This document shows positions 33,618 through 42,280 of a stretch of 64,000 nt of DNA, piece after piece; position 1 is the stretch's first letter; every line of letters starts with the position of its first letter. The position numbers and the translations under genes were made by a program. Source of the DNA: Streptomyces cinnabarinus (lineage in GTDB: Bacteria; Actinomycetota; Actinomycetes; Streptomycetales; Streptomycetaceae). The notes below the pieces were generated by a model. That model made no database searches and was not told where the DNA came from. It saw nothing but the letters and a program-made list of their open reading frames with translations. The DNA lies in assembly GCF_027270315.1 (NCBI RefSeq), contig NZ_CP114413.1, positions 2,914,001-2,978,000 on the forward strand. The letters run 5' to 3'.

Positions 33618-35012
33618 ATGAGTGATCGCAGTGCCACCGCCGTCGTGCTCGGCGGCTCCGTCGCCGGGATGCTCACCGCCCGCGCGCTGGCGTCCGTCGG
33701 TGTCCGGGTCACGCTCGTCGAGCGCGACGCCCTGCCGGAGGGCCCCGAGCCGCGCAAGGGCCTGCCCCAGGCCCGCCATGTCCACCAGCTGTGGTCCGGC
33801 GGCGCTCAGGCCATGGAGGAGCTGCTGCCCGGCGTCACCACGCGGCTGCGGGAGGCGGGCGCGCACCGGCTGCCGATCACCACGGACATGGTCGGCCTCT
33901 CCCCGCGCGGCTGGTACCGCCGTTGGACCGAGTCCCACTTCATGCTGCTGTGCAGCCGCGACCTGCTCGACGCGACGATCCGGGCCCAGGTGCTCGCCGA
34001 CCCGCGGATCGAGCTGGTGGAGCGGGCGGAGGTGCTCGGCCTCGACGGCACCGGCTCCGCGGTGACCGGTGTGCTCCTGCGCGCCCACGACGACACCCGG
34101 CGCACCCTGCGCGCCGAGCTGGTCGTCGACGCGACCGGACGCGGCTCGCGCACCCCGCACTGGCTGGCCGAACTCGGCCTGCCGGGGCCGGAGGTGCGGG
34201 AGGTCGACTCGGGCGTGGCCTACGCCAGCCGGATCTACCGGGCACCCGAGGCGGCCCGGGACGGCTTCCCCGTGGTCAACATCCAGCCGGCGCCCCGCAC
34301 CGGCGGCCCCGGCCGCGGTGGTGTCCTGCTGCCGATCGAGGACGGCCGCTGGCTGGTCACCCTGTTCGGCACCCGGGGCGGTGAACCGGCCGCCACGACG
34401 GCCGACTTCGACTCCTACGCCCGCGAACAGCTGCGCCACCCCATCCTGGCCGACCTGATCGGACAGGCCGAGCCGCTCACCGAGGTGGCCTTCACCCGTA
34501 CGACGGCGAACCGGCGGCACCTGTACGAGCGGATGTCCGCCTGGCCGGAGAACTTCGTGGTCCTCGGGGACGCGCTGGCCGCGTTCAACCCCATCTACGG
34601 GCACGGCATGTCGGTGGCCGCGCAGGCGGCGGTGGCCCTGCGGGAGTCGGTCGAGGAGTTCGGCTGGGGCACGCCCGGTCTGGCCCGGCGGCTCCAGAAG
34701 GCGGTGGCCCGGCCGGCGCGGGCGGCCTGGGACCTGGCCATCGGGATGGACGTGTTCTACCCCGGGGCGACGGAGAAGGGGCCGACGCGGGCGGAGCGCC
34801 TGGTGGCCGCGTACGTCGACCGTCTGACGTACACGGCCACGGGGAACGGCCGGGTGGCGCGGGCCGTGACCGATGTGATGTCCCTGGAGAGGGGCGCGGG
34901 GGTGCTGCTGACGCCGAGCATGCTGCTGGCGGCGGCGGTCGGCCCGCTCAAACCGGCGCTGGGCGGACCGCCGTTGACGGGGGACGAGCTGAAGCGGGCG
35001 GGGCTGCAGTAG
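33618..35012 (+). CDS. FAD-dependent monooxygenase/oxidoreductase
   Basis: A 464-residue flavoprotein with an N-terminal Rossmann motif for FAD (VVLGGSVAGMLTARALASVG, ending in the ribose-binding Glu of VERD) and the second FAD motif ENFVVLGDALAAFNPIYGHGM. This is the pattern of group A monooxygenases and squalene-epoxidase-like hydroxylases. Substrate segments between (RGWYRRWTESHFMLLCSRDLLD) resemble proteins that accompany ImmA/MAB_1171c pairs. AGGAG lies 9 bp before the ATG at 33618. A direct repeat CCGTCCATGAGTG (about 33580 and 33610) duplicates the start region. The substrate is not predictable. The stop abuts the convergent lactonase stop with no gap. Confidence 0.87.
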   Translation: MSDRSATAVVLGGSVAGMLTARALASVGVRVTLVERDALPEGPEPRKGLPQARHVHQLWSGGAQAMEELLPGVTTRLREAGAHRLPITTDMVGLSPRGWYRRWTESHFMLLCSRDLLDATIRAQVLADPRIELVERAEVLGLDGTGSAVTGVLLRAHDDTRRTLRAELVVDATGRGSRTPHWLAELGLPGPEVREVDSGVAYASRIYRAPEAARDGFPVVNIQPAPRTGGPGRGGVLLPIEDGRWLVTLFGTRGGEPAATTADFDSYAREQLRHPILADLIGQAEPLTEVAFTRTTANRRHLYERMSAWPENFVVLGDALAAFNPIYGHGMSVAAQAAVALRESVEEFGWGTPGLARRLQKAVARPARAAWDLAIGMDVFYPGATEKGPTRAERLVAAYVDRLTYTATGNGRVARAVTDVMSLERGAGVLLTPSMLLAAAVGPLKPALGGPPLTGDELKRAGLQ

Positions 35013-35855
35013 TCATCCCTCGAAGGCCGGTTGCGGCAGCCCCTTCCCGGCTCCCGGCACCACCAGCAGCGAACCGGCGACCGGGTGAGGGGCGTCGAGT
35101 CCCACCCGTGCCGTGGTGATGTAGAGATCGGTCAGGTCGGCGCCCCCGAAGGCGCAGGCCGTGATCCGGGGCGTGGGCAGGAGGATCTCCCGGTCCAGCG
35201 CACCGGCGGGTGTGTAGCGGCGTACCGCCGCGCCGTCCCAGAGGGCCACCCACACACAGCCGTCGGCGTCGACGGTGAGGCCGTCGGGGAACCCGGCGCC
35301 GTCCTCGATCCGCACGAGGGGACGGCGGTTGGTGATCTCGCCGTCCTCGTGGTCGAAGACGTCGACGCGCCGGGTGGGCGAGTCGATGTAGTACATGCGG
35401 CGCCCGTCCGGGCTCCACCCCGTGCCGTTGCTCACCGTGACCTCGTCGAGGACGGCCGTCGCGGTCCCGTCCCCGCCTATCCGGGACAGCGTGCCGCCGC
35501 CCGGGGCCTCGTCGTAGCGCATGGTCCCGGCCCACAGGGACCCGTCGGGCGCCACGGCGGCGTCGTTGCCCCGGCGCCCCGGGACGACGTCGCGGTGCAG
35601 CCAGCGGAAGGAGCCGTCGGGGTCGAGGACACCGACGCCGTCCCGCAGATTGAGCACGAGCCCGCCGCCGGCCCGTGGCTTCACGGCCCCGACGTGCTGG
35701 TCGGTCGTCCGGACCGTGCGCCGGCCGGTCGCCGGGTCGTAGGAGTGGACCCGGCTCCCGAGGATGTCGATCCACAGCAGCCGGCCGCCGGCCGGATCCC
35801 AGGTGGGCCCCTCCCCCAGCGCCGCCTCCGCCCGCACCGCCACCTCGTAGGTCAT
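35013..35855 (-). CDS. SMP-30/gluconolactonase-family lactonase
   Basis: A 280-residue six-bladed propeller lactonase. The divalent-metal ligands of the SMP-30 family can be placed at E15 (LGEGPTWD), N143 (VSNGTGWSPDG) and D191 (FPDGLTVDADG), with RRGNDAAVAPDG also conserved. It hydrolyses aldonolactones to aldonic acids. This is the step expected between the zinc dehydrogenase (7189-8193) and the dehydratase (6032-7192), and the upstream IclR gene carries the same operator motif as that operon. The ATG at 35855 overlaps the IclR stop (ATGA), so regulator and enzyme are coupled. In-frame sequence upstream of the ATG is shadow within iclR. Confidence 0.9.
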   Translation of the reverse strand: MTYEVAVRAEAALGEGPTWDPAGGRLLWIDILGSRVHSYDPATGRRTVRTTDQHVGAVKPRAGGGLVLNLRDGVGVLDPDGSFRWLHRDVVPGRRGNDAAVAPDGSLWAGTMRYDEAPGGGTLSRIGGDGTATAVLDEVTVSNGTGWSPDGRRMYYIDSPTRRVDVFDHEDGEITNRRPLVRIEDGAGFPDGLTVDADGCVWVALWDGAAVRRYTPAGALDREILLPTPRITACAFGGADLTDLYITTARVGLDAPHPVAGSLLVVPGAGKGLPQPAFEG

Positions 35856-36625
35856 GCGGCGCTCCGGTGGCCGAGGCGCTCGGAGAGTTCGACGGCGCCC
35901 TTGGCGGCGAGCTGCTCCAGCTCGACGCGGCGCTCCTCGCTCCAGCGGATCATCGGTACGGAGATGGAGAGCGCGGCAACGACCCGGCCCGTGCGGTCGC
36001 GCACCGGGGCGGCCACGCAGGAGACGTCCGGGTTGGACTCGCGGCTCTCCACGGCGATCCCGTGCTCGCGGATCTCGGCAAGGGCCTCGCGCAGCAGGGC
36101 CGGGTCGGTGATGCTGTTGGGGGTCATCGCGACCAGTTCGGCGTCGTCCGGGATGCGTGAGGTCAGTTCCGGCTCCGGCAGGGACGCGAGCAGCATCTTT
36201 CCGACGGAGGTGCAGTGGGCGGGCAGCCGGCGGCCGGCCGCGGAGACCATGCGCACGGCGTGCGTGGAGTCGACCTTGGCGATGTAGATGACATCGGTGC
36301 CTTCGAGGATCGCCACGTGTACGGTCTCGTCGCAGGTCTCCGCGACCGAGCGGGCCACCTGCTGGCCCTCGGCGGCGAGGTCGAGCTGCTCGGCGTACCG
36401 GCTGCCGAGCTGGTACGGCCGTACGCCCAGCCGGTAGCGGCCCGGCTGCCCCGGCACCGGGACGATGTAGGACCGGGCGGCGAGCGTCGTGACGAGTTCG
36501 TGGACGGTGGTGCGCGGGAGCTGTAGCTTGCGCACGATGTCGGGGGCGGAGAGAGTGCCGTCCCCGTCGAGGAAGAGCTCGAGGATGTCGAGAGCCCGGG
36601 TCACGGCAGGTACGAGGCGTCCCAC
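35852..36625 (-). CDS. IclR family transcriptional regulator
   Basis: A 257-residue IclR regulator with an N-terminal winged HTH (AVTRALDILELFLDG, LSAPDIVRKLQLPRTTVHELVTTL) and a C-terminal GAF-like effector domain (VHVAILEGTDVIYIAKVD, LPAHCTSVGKMLLAS, SCVAAPVRDRTGRVVAALSIS). The effector is probably a sugar acid or a keto-deoxy acid, given the coupled lactonase gene. A near-palindrome with the GAAATTTC core is 32-52 bp before its start, and the same core lies in front of the dehydratase operon. It therefore probably regulates itself, the lactonase and the operon 29 kb away. Confidence 0.92.
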   Translation of the reverse strand: MGRLVPAVTRALDILELFLDGDGTLSAPDIVRKLQLPRTTVHELVTTLAARSYIVPVPGQPGRYRLGVRPYQLGSRYAEQLDLAAEGQQVARSVAETCDETVHVAILEGTDVIYIAKVDSTHAVRMVSAAGRRLPAHCTSVGKMLLASLPEPELTSRIPDDAELVAMTPNSITDPALLREALAEIREHGIAVESRESNPDVSCVAAPVRDRTGRVVAALSISVPMIRWSEERRVELEQLAAKGAVELSERLGHRSAA

Positions 36626-36656
36626 GTCCGGCCCCCTCCCTTTGATGTCTATATGG

Positions 36657-36677
36657 CTGTGTTCGAAATTTCAACAG
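36657..36677. promoter_or_regulatory. IclR-type operator at its own gene
   Basis: The sequence CTGTGTTCGAAATTTCAACA plus one G is a near-palindrome with core GAAATTTC and CTGT/ACAG ends. It shares TTCGAAATTTC with the palindrome at 5974-5996. Confidence 0.7.
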
Positions 36678-36764
36678 CCGATCGGAATGACGAACATAGG
36701 CTACTCAAGGTGAGTTCGCCTGGGCAATGGCCCTGCGGCGACCCCGCTTCCGGGCGGAGCGGCG

Positions 36765-37385
36765 TCAGGGCTTGCGGAGGTACTCGAACGCGGACGTCAG
36801 CAGTTCGTGCGCCGTCGGGGTCGTGCGCTCCTCCTCCGGCAGAGCGGCGTACGCGAACAGCGCCGAGCGCATAGCCCCGACGGAGGCCCTGGCCAGTACG
36901 GCCGCGCGCAGCGGCGTGGCCGCCTCCGGATCGTGCTCGGCGAGCCGCTCGCGCAGGGCCTCGGTGAGACCGTCCTCGAACTGGCTCAGCACCGGCAGGA
37001 ACTGGCGCACCGGCCGGCCGGGAAAGCGCTGCGGCGGCCCGCTGAGCAGCAGGCTGGGGGCGCCGTCGGTGATGAGTTCGAGACAGGCGCCGAGAACGGA
37101 GGCGTAGGGGTCCTCGTCGGCCGGGCGGGCCAGAACCTGGGCCCGCATGACCGGAATGAGGTCCAGCACCTCGTCGAGGACCAGGTCCTCCTTGGAGGGG
37201 AAGTAGCGAAAGAAGGTCCGCTCGGTGACTCCGGCGGCCGCCGCGATGTCGCGCACCGTGGTCTGCGCGTAGCCACGCTCCTCGAACAGGCGGTGAGCGG
37301 CCTCCTGGAGGGCCTTGCGGGTCGCCGCCTTGTGCGCCTCACGACGCCCGTGCGGCTCCGCTTGGGGAGTGTCGAGGGTTGCCAT
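36765..37385 (-). CDS. TetR family transcriptional regulator
   Basis: A 206-residue TetR repressor. The HTH is classic: ALQEAAHRLFEERGYAQTTVRDIAAAAGVTERTFFRYFPSKEDLV spans roughly residues 25-68 in order. The C-terminal helical domain has no conserved sequence that would reveal the ligand. It is divergent from an LmeA/MMPL transporter pair, and the intergenic region carries a 30-bp palindrome, so it most likely represses that exporter and itself. The ATG at 37385 lacks an obvious Shine-Dalgarno sequence, and the intergenic distance to the transporter gene is only 74 bp. Confidence 0.92.
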   Translation of the reverse strand: MATLDTPQAEPHGRREAHKAATRKALQEAAHRLFEERGYAQTTVRDIAAAAGVTERTFFRYFPSKEDLVLDEVLDLIPVMRAQVLARPADEDPYASVLGACLELITDGAPSLLLSGPPQRFPGRPVRQFLPVLSQFEDGLTEALRERLAEHDPEAATPLRAAVLARASVGAMRSALFAYAALPEEERTTPTAHELLTSAFEYLRKP

Positions 37386-37417
37386 GTGCGGAGTATCGCA
37401 GGCGGAAAACCGACGGT

Positions 37418-37465
37418 ACAGAATCTGTCAGTCATGACAGTTTCTGTATGCTGTCAGTCATGACA
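37418..37465. promoter_or_regulatory. TetR operator pair overlapping the LmeA start
   Basis: A 30-bp palindrome (37418-37447) has arms ACAGAATCTGTCA and TGACAGTTTCTGT around GTCA (one mismatch). A second, partial copy (CTGTCAGTCATGACA, 37451-37465) contains the ATG at 37460. Binding here would block transcription on both sides. Confidence 0.75.
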
Positions 37466-38185
37466 CTTTTTCGGAGGGGGCGTGTGCTCCGCGGGCGGAC
37501 CTCCCGCAGGGCCCGCCTGATCACCCTGGGCGTGGTCGGCGCCGTGCTGGTCACCGGGGGTGCCGTCGAGGCGATGGCCCGCCATCGGGCGGCCGACCGG
37601 CTCGCGGACCGGATGGAGGAGCGCCTGCACACCGGCCTCGACGTGGGCTTCGGACCGACACCGGTGATGCTGCAACTGGCCCGTGGGTCCTTCTCCCGCG
37701 TGGAGGTCTCCGGCGAGGACGCGACGTTCCGCCGGTTCTCCGGGGTGGACCTGCACGCCGAGCTCGCCGACGTGGTCCGCACCGGCGACGGCCTCTCGGT
37801 GGCCGACACCCAGGTCAGCGCCGAACTGACGGACACCGCACTGGCGAGTGCCGTCGCCACGATGACCGGGGGCGCGCTGAACATCTCGGCGGTCACCACG
37901 GATCACGACACGGGCGAGCTGGTCGTGCACGCCGGTCCCGCCGGACGGATCTCCATCGGTTTCAAGCCGGTCCTCGAACAGGAGGGCATCCGGTTCGAAC
38001 GCACCGCCGTGCGCATCGGCGAACGCGTCGTCCCCGACGCCCTGGCCGGCCAGCTGCTCGGGGACACCCCGCAGGAGGTCGACCTGTCCGGGCTCCCCCT
38101 CGACCTGGAACCGGAACGACTCGACGTCACCGCCGACGGGCTGCGCCTGGAGCTGGCGGGCGGCAGAACGACCGTGAAGGCCTGA
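37460..38185 (+). CDS. LmeA-like DUF2993 membrane-anchored lipid-binding protein
   Basis: A 241-residue protein with an N-terminal membrane helix (ITLGVVGAVLVTGGAVEAM) after an Arg-rich start, then a DUF2993 domain like mycobacterial LmeA, a phospholipid-binding envelope protein. Features include DVGFGPTPVMLQLARGSFSRVEVSG, an alternating strand pattern, and a C-terminal VDLSGLPLDLEPERLDVTADGLRLEL. It probably binds lipids on the outer face of the membrane. Start is ATG 37460 or ATG 37448; neither has a Shine-Dalgarno sequence and both lie within the TetR operator, so the message may be leaderless. It precedes an MMPL transporter by 43 bp, suggesting a joint lipid-export function. Confidence 0.8.
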   Translation: MTLFRRGRVLRGRTSRRARLITLGVVGAVLVTGGAVEAMARHRAADRLADRMEERLHTGLDVGFGPTPVMLQLARGSFSRVEVSGEDATFRRFSGVDLHAELADVVRTGDGLSVADTQVSAELTDTALASAVATMTGGALNISAVTTDHDTGELVVHAGPAGRISIGFKPVLEQEGIRFERTAVRIGERVVPDALAGQLLGDTPQEVDLSGLPLDLEPERLDVTADGLRLELAGGRTTVKA

Positions 38186-38228
38186 ACCGCACCACTTTTG
38201 CAACTACCGCACGACAAGGAGCATCCCC

Positions 38229-40529
38229 GTGGCGACTTGGCTCTATCGGCTCGGTCTCGGCGCCTACCGCCGTCGGCGGCTCGTCCTGGCGGCCTGGCTC
38301 GCCGTACTGACCGGCGCCGTCTGCGCGCTGCTCGTCGTGGGCGGCAAGCTCGACAACGAGTTCACGATTCCCGGCTCCGAATCCCAGACGGCCCAGGACA
38401 CGATGGCCAAGGACTTCCCGGCCGCCGCGGGCACCAGCGCCCAGATCGCGTTCACCGCGCCCGAGGGCACCACGGTCACCGACCCACGGGCCGCGCAGGG
38501 CATCCAGCGGACCCTGGCCGGCGCGCAGGACGCCCCGCAGGTCGCCGCGGTGATCCCGCCCGACAAGGCCGGCACCGTGACACCCGACGGGCGCACCGCA
38601 CTCGCCCAGGTCAACTACGACGTCAGCCGCTCCGACCTCGACGACGGCACGCTCGACTCGCTGGAGGAGACCACCAAGGCCGCCGAGGAGGCGGGCCTTG
38701 AGGTCTCCGTCGGCGGTCAGGCGTACGGCAATGGCGTGCTCACCCCAAGCGTCCTCGAACTGCTCGGTGTCGTGGTCGCGTTGGCGGTGCTCGCCCTCAC
38801 CTTCGGCTCGCTGCTCGCCGCCGGGATGCCGCTGCTGACCGCCTTCGTCGGCATCGGCACCGGGCTGGCCGGACTGCTGGCGCTGTCCTCGGGGGTGACG
38901 GTGTCGTCGACCGCGCTGAGCCTCGCGCTCATGCTCGGGCTCGCCGTCGGCATCGACTACGCGCTGTTCGTGCTCTCCCGGCACCGGACCCAGCTCGCCC
39001 AGGGGATGGAGCCGCACGAGTCGGCGGGTCGCGCGGTCGGCACGGCGGGCAGCGCGGTGGTCTTCGCCGGGGCGACGGTCGTCATCGCGCTGGTGGGGCT
39101 GGTCGTGGTGCGGATCCCGTTCCTGACGGTCATGGGTCTGAGCGCGGCGGCGACCGTGCTGATCGCCGTGCTGGTGGCGGTGTCGCTGCTGCCGGCCCTG
39201 TTCGGCCTCGCGGGGACACGGCTCGCGCCGCGTCCGGGGTCACGGGCGGCACGGCGGGCGGTGGGCGACAGCGGTACGGGGGACGACGTACCCGCGCAAG
39301 ACGCGGAGGACGCGAAGGACACGGAGGAGGCCGCCGCGAGTCCCGCGACCGACACGTCCATCAAGGCGCCCGTCATGGGCCGCCGCTGGGCAGGTCTCGT
39401 CACCCGGCGCCCCCTGCTCGTCGTCATCGGCGCCGTCGCCGCCCTGGTGACCCTCGCACTGCCCGCCGCCGACCTGCGGCTCGCGCTGCCCGACAACGGC
39501 ACCGCGGCACACGGGACTTCGCAGCGCGAGACGTACGACACCGTCGAGCAGAGCTTCGGGCCGGGCTTCAACGGGCCGCTGCTCGTGCTCGCCGAGGCGG
39601 ACACCCCGGGGGAGACCGGACAGAAGCAGGCCGCCGCGGTCGCGGGGCGGTTGCAGAAGCTGCCCGGCGTGGCGAAGATCAGCCGGCCGCAGTACGCGCC
39701 CGAGTCCGGACGGGCGGTGATCCAGGTCGTGCCCGAGGGCGGACCGCAGGACGAGTCCACGCAGGACCTCGTGGACGCCATCCGCGACGACGCCGCCGTC
39801 ATCGAGCGGGAGACCGGCGCCGCCGTGTCCGTCACCGGCACCACGGCGATCGGGATCGACGTCTCCGACCGGCTGAGCGCCTCACTGCTGCCGTTCGCGG
39901 CCGTGGTCGTCGGGCTCTGCCTCGTCCTGCTGCTGCTGGTGTTCCGCTCACTGATCGTGCCGGTCAAGGCGACCGTCGGCTTCCTGCTGTCGGTCGGGGC
40001 GTCCTTCGGCGCGGTCGTGGCCGTGTTCCAGTGGGGCTGGCTCGCCGACGCGCTGGACGTGGCCAGGACCGGACCCGTCGTCAGCTTCCTGCCCATCGTG
40101 CTCATGGCGGTGCTCTTCGGCCTCGCCATGGACTACGAGGTCTTCCTGGTGTCCAGCATGCGCGAGGAGTGGGTGCGCACCGGCAGGGCCAGGGACGCGG
40201 TGGTCGACGGGGCCGGACATGCCTCGCGGGTGGTGACGGCGGCGGCGCTCATCATGTTCTTCGTCTTCGCCAGTTTCGTGACGACGGAGGACGCCATCGT
40301 CAAACCGATCGCGTTCGCCCTGGCGTTCGGCGTGCTGGTGGACGCCTTCGTCGTACGGATGACCCTCGTACCGGCGGTCCTGGCGATGGTGGGACGCGGT
40401 GCCTGGTGGCTGCCACGCGGCCTGGACCGGCTCCTGCCCGACCTGGACATCGAGGGCGCCCGGCTGCACGAGCCGGCCCGCGCCGCGCCGACGCGGCCAC
40501 TGACCGAAATCAACGCCAGTTCTGGCTGA
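38229..40529 (+). CDS. MMPL-family RND transporter
   Basis: A 766-residue MmpL-type exporter with 12 predicted helices in two sets of six. Each set follows a periplasmic loop; proton-relay motifs are LAVGIDYALFVLSRHR in helix 4-5 of the first half and FGLAMDYEVFLVSSMREEW in the second. A Glu/Asp-rich cytoplasmic linker lies in the middle (DAEDAKDTEEAA). It probably exports a lipid or polyketide. GTG 38229 has AAGGAG 8 bp upstream. It shares a TetR-controlled transcript with the DUF2993 gene and ends at a strong terminator, so it is separate from the type III PKS cluster that follows, though a functional link is conceivable. Confidence 0.92.
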   Translation: MATWLYRLGLGAYRRRRLVLAAWLAVLTGAVCALLVVGGKLDNEFTIPGSESQTAQDTMAKDFPAAAGTSAQIAFTAPEGTTVTDPRAAQGIQRTLAGAQDAPQVAAVIPPDKAGTVTPDGRTALAQVNYDVSRSDLDDGTLDSLEETTKAAEEAGLEVSVGGQAYGNGVLTPSVLELLGVVVALAVLALTFGSLLAAGMPLLTAFVGIGTGLAGLLALSSGVTVSSTALSLALMLGLAVGIDYALFVLSRHRTQLAQGMEPHESAGRAVGTAGSAVVFAGATVVIALVGLVVVRIPFLTVMGLSAAATVLIAVLVAVSLLPALFGLAGTRLAPRPGSRAARRAVGDSGTGDDVPAQDAEDAKDTEEAAASPATDTSIKAPVMGRRWAGLVTRRPLLVVIGAVAALVTLALPAADLRLALPDNGTAAHGTSQRETYDTVEQSFGPGFNGPLLVLAEADTPGETGQKQAAAVAGRLQKLPGVAKISRPQYAPESGRAVIQVVPEGGPQDESTQDLVDAIRDDAAVIERETGAAVSVTGTTAIGIDVSDRLSASLLPFAAVVVGLCLVLLLLVFRSLIVPVKATVGFLLSVGASFGAVVAVFQWGWLADALDVARTGPVVSFLPIVLMAVLFGLAMDYEVFLVSSMREEWVRTGRARDAVVDGAGHASRVVTAAALIMFFVFASFVTTEDAIVKPIAFALAFGVLVDAFVVRMTLVPAVLAMVGRGAWWLPRGLDRLLPDLDIEGARLHEPARAAPTRPLTEINASSG

Positions 40530-40883
40530 ATTAACCAGCACCGAATAACAGCGCGCCGGTTTGCCTCCCGGTTATACCAGGAGGCAAACCGGCGTTTTCA
40601 CATTCACTCAATGTTACCGGCCAGGAAATTTACACTGGAACATTTGATTCCGCTGGAGCCCTTGTGTTTGACTGAGATCACCGGATAGCCATCCGGATCG
40701 AACGGGGGAGAGCCAGACCAACTCTTCTTTCCATCTTCCGTGCGCCCTTTTGGCGCGCGTTCACTCGAACATCTTGACCTGCGCAAAGAGGCCAGGTCGG
40801 ATGTCATCGGCACGCACGATTCCCTCTCCCGCCGTAGGCCCCGAGCGGCCAATTTCCGCTGCCTGAAAGCCAAGGGAACACGC
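40530..40883. other. Gene-free region before the type III PKS
   Basis: These 354 bp hold the terminator at 40554-40598 and then about 285 bp of clearly lower GC content. Both strands contain short frames, but their codon use is unlike that of the neighbours. The region probably carries the PKS promoter; no clear -35/-10 pair or palindrome stands out. CAAGGGA lies 7 bp before the PKS ATG. Confidence 0.6.
40554..40598 (+). terminator. Strong Rho-independent terminator after MMPL gene
   Basis: A perfect 15-bp stem (arm CGCCGGTTTGCCTCC, 40554-40568 with 40580-40594), an 11-nt loop and a TTTT tail. Confidence 0.92.
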
Positions 40884-41969
40884 ATGCATCTCGAAGAGAA
40901 AATTGCCCCTGCCCGCCCCGGGCTGCGCGCCGCGGCGCGCCCCGTCATCACCGGTTTCTCGCATTCATTCCCGGAGACCCGCACCAGCCAGGACGACCTG
41001 TGGAAGGAATTCTTCCTGGAGCACTACGACGGTTTCCCGCTGGCGCGTCGGATATTCGAGAATTCCGGAATCAGCTCCCGTTCCACGGCCGTGGACCCGC
41101 GCGCCGAGCGGGAAGTGTCCGGCTGGAGCACCGGACAGCGCATGGAGCGCTACATCGAGGAGGCCGTGCCGCTGGGCAAGCGCACCGTCTCCACGGCCCT
41201 GGAGTCCGCGGGCCTGGACCCGTCGGACGTCGGCATGCTGGCCGTCGCCTCCTGTACCGGCTACACCACGCCCGGCCTGGACTTAAGGCTCGCGGACGAG
41301 CTGGGCATGAGCAGCAGGGTCCAGCGGCTGTTCATCGGCCACATGGGCTGTTACGCCGCCGTCCCCTCGCTCGGCGCCGTCTCCGACTACGTCGCCTCGC
41401 GCGGCCGTCCCGCGGTGCTGCTCTGCCTGGAGCTGACCTCGCTGCACGTCCAGCCGCCCACCAAGGACATCGAACAGATCGTGGCGCACGCGCTGTTCGC
41501 CGACGCCGCCGCGGCCGTCGTCCTGCAGCCCGACGCCGGCTCCGGCTACGAGGTGGTCGACGTCGTCGCGGTCACCGACCACAGCACCGCCGACTTGATG
41601 AGCTGGCAGATCACCGACCTCGGCTTCAAGATGGGCCTCTCGCCCAGGGTGCCCGACGTCCTCGCCCAGCACGTCGGCGAGGTGGTCCGCGACCAGCTGC
41701 TCGCCCCGCACGGGCTCACGCCCGAGGAGGTCACCGGCTGGGCCGTGCACCCGGGCGGCAAGCGCATCCTTGAGGTCGTCGGCGAGCGGCTCGAACTGCC
41801 CGCCGGCGCGCTCGACGCCTCCTACGGCGTCCTCGACGAGTGCGGCAACTGCTCCTCGCCCACAGTCCTGATGGTCCTGGAGCGCCTGCCCCGCACCGAC
41901 GGCCCGGTGGTCGCCTTGGCCTTCGGCCCCGGCCTCACGCTCTACGCGGCCCTGCTGCGCCGGTCCTGA
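40884..41969 (+). CDS. Type III polyketide synthase
   Basis: A 361-residue chalcone-synthase-like ketosynthase. The catalytic triad is C156 (FIGHMGCYAAVPSLG), H289 (GWAVHPGGKRILE) and N322 (LDECGNCSSPTVLM). It condenses an acyl starter with malonyl-CoA units to make pyrones, resorcinols or related phenols; the product cannot be deduced. The ATG at 40884 follows CAAGGGA. A single TTA codon encodes L134 (41283-41285), which makes translation depend on bldA. Next, beyond a MITE-like element, come a sulfotransferase and cysCDN genes, so the product may be sulfated. In caprazamycin biosynthesis a type III PKS and a PAPS sulfotransferase act together in this way. Confidence 0.92.
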   Translation: MHLEEKIAPARPGLRAAARPVITGFSHSFPETRTSQDDLWKEFFLEHYDGFPLARRIFENSGISSRSTAVDPRAEREVSGWSTGQRMERYIEEAVPLGKRTVSTALESAGLDPSDVGMLAVASCTGYTTPGLDLRLADELGMSSRVQRLFIGHMGCYAAVPSLGAVSDYVASRGRPAVLLCLELTSLHVQPPTKDIEQIVAHALFADAAAAVVLQPDAGSGYEVVDVVAVTDHSTADLMSWQITDLGFKMGLSPRVPDVLAQHVGEVVRDQLLAPHGLTPEEVTGWAVHPGGKRILEVVGERLELPAGALDASYGVLDECGNCSSPTVLMVLERLPRTDGPVVALAFGPGLTLYAALLRRS

Positions 41970-42007
41970 CACCGGCCGGGGCAGCCGACGGACCGCACTC
42001 CGTCGTC

Positions 42008-42211
42008 AGGCCCTGCCGTTTGGATCATCCCGGCGTCGCGGGGTCTGGCACGCACTCCCCCAGAGGGGGGACCCCCAGCGGCGTTGTCGTCGGTTGCCGA
42101 CGCTCCGCGTCGCCGCCCTCCTCCGCCTTGCAGTTGCACGCACCAGACCCCGCTCGGCTCAGTCACCATGCACCGCATCTCACAGCCAGGCTGATCCAAA
42201 CAACAGGGCCT
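42008..42211. mobile_element. MITE-like element, copy 2 (about 204 bp)
   Basis: A non-coding element between the PKS and the sulfotransferase gene. Its ends AGGCCCTGCCGTTTGGATCA (left) and, from the right, AGGCCCTGTTGTTTGGATCA are inverted repeats (18 of 20 identical). Reversed, about 80 bp next to its left end match copy 1 (3171-3310) almost perfectly. It has about 70 bp more than copy 1 and no transposase. The surrounding 311-bp gap (41970-42280) otherwise holds only a ribosome site for the sulfotransferase. Confidence 0.78.
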
Positions 42212-42280
42212 CGCCCTGAGCACCTTCCCGCACGACCCACGGACACCGCACCAAGGACGCACGGAAGGAACAGCTGCGCC

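Noticed and set aside
37460..40529. MMPL exporter as part of the PKS-sulfation cluster
   Set aside because: A strong terminator at 40554-40598 and a separate TetR operator make it an independent unit; a functional link is only a possibility.
40604..40984. 126-aa minus-strand frame across the low-GC gap before the PKS
   Set aside because: Codon use lacks the third-position GC bias, there is no ribosome site at the start, half of it overlaps the PKS start region, and no domain is recognised.
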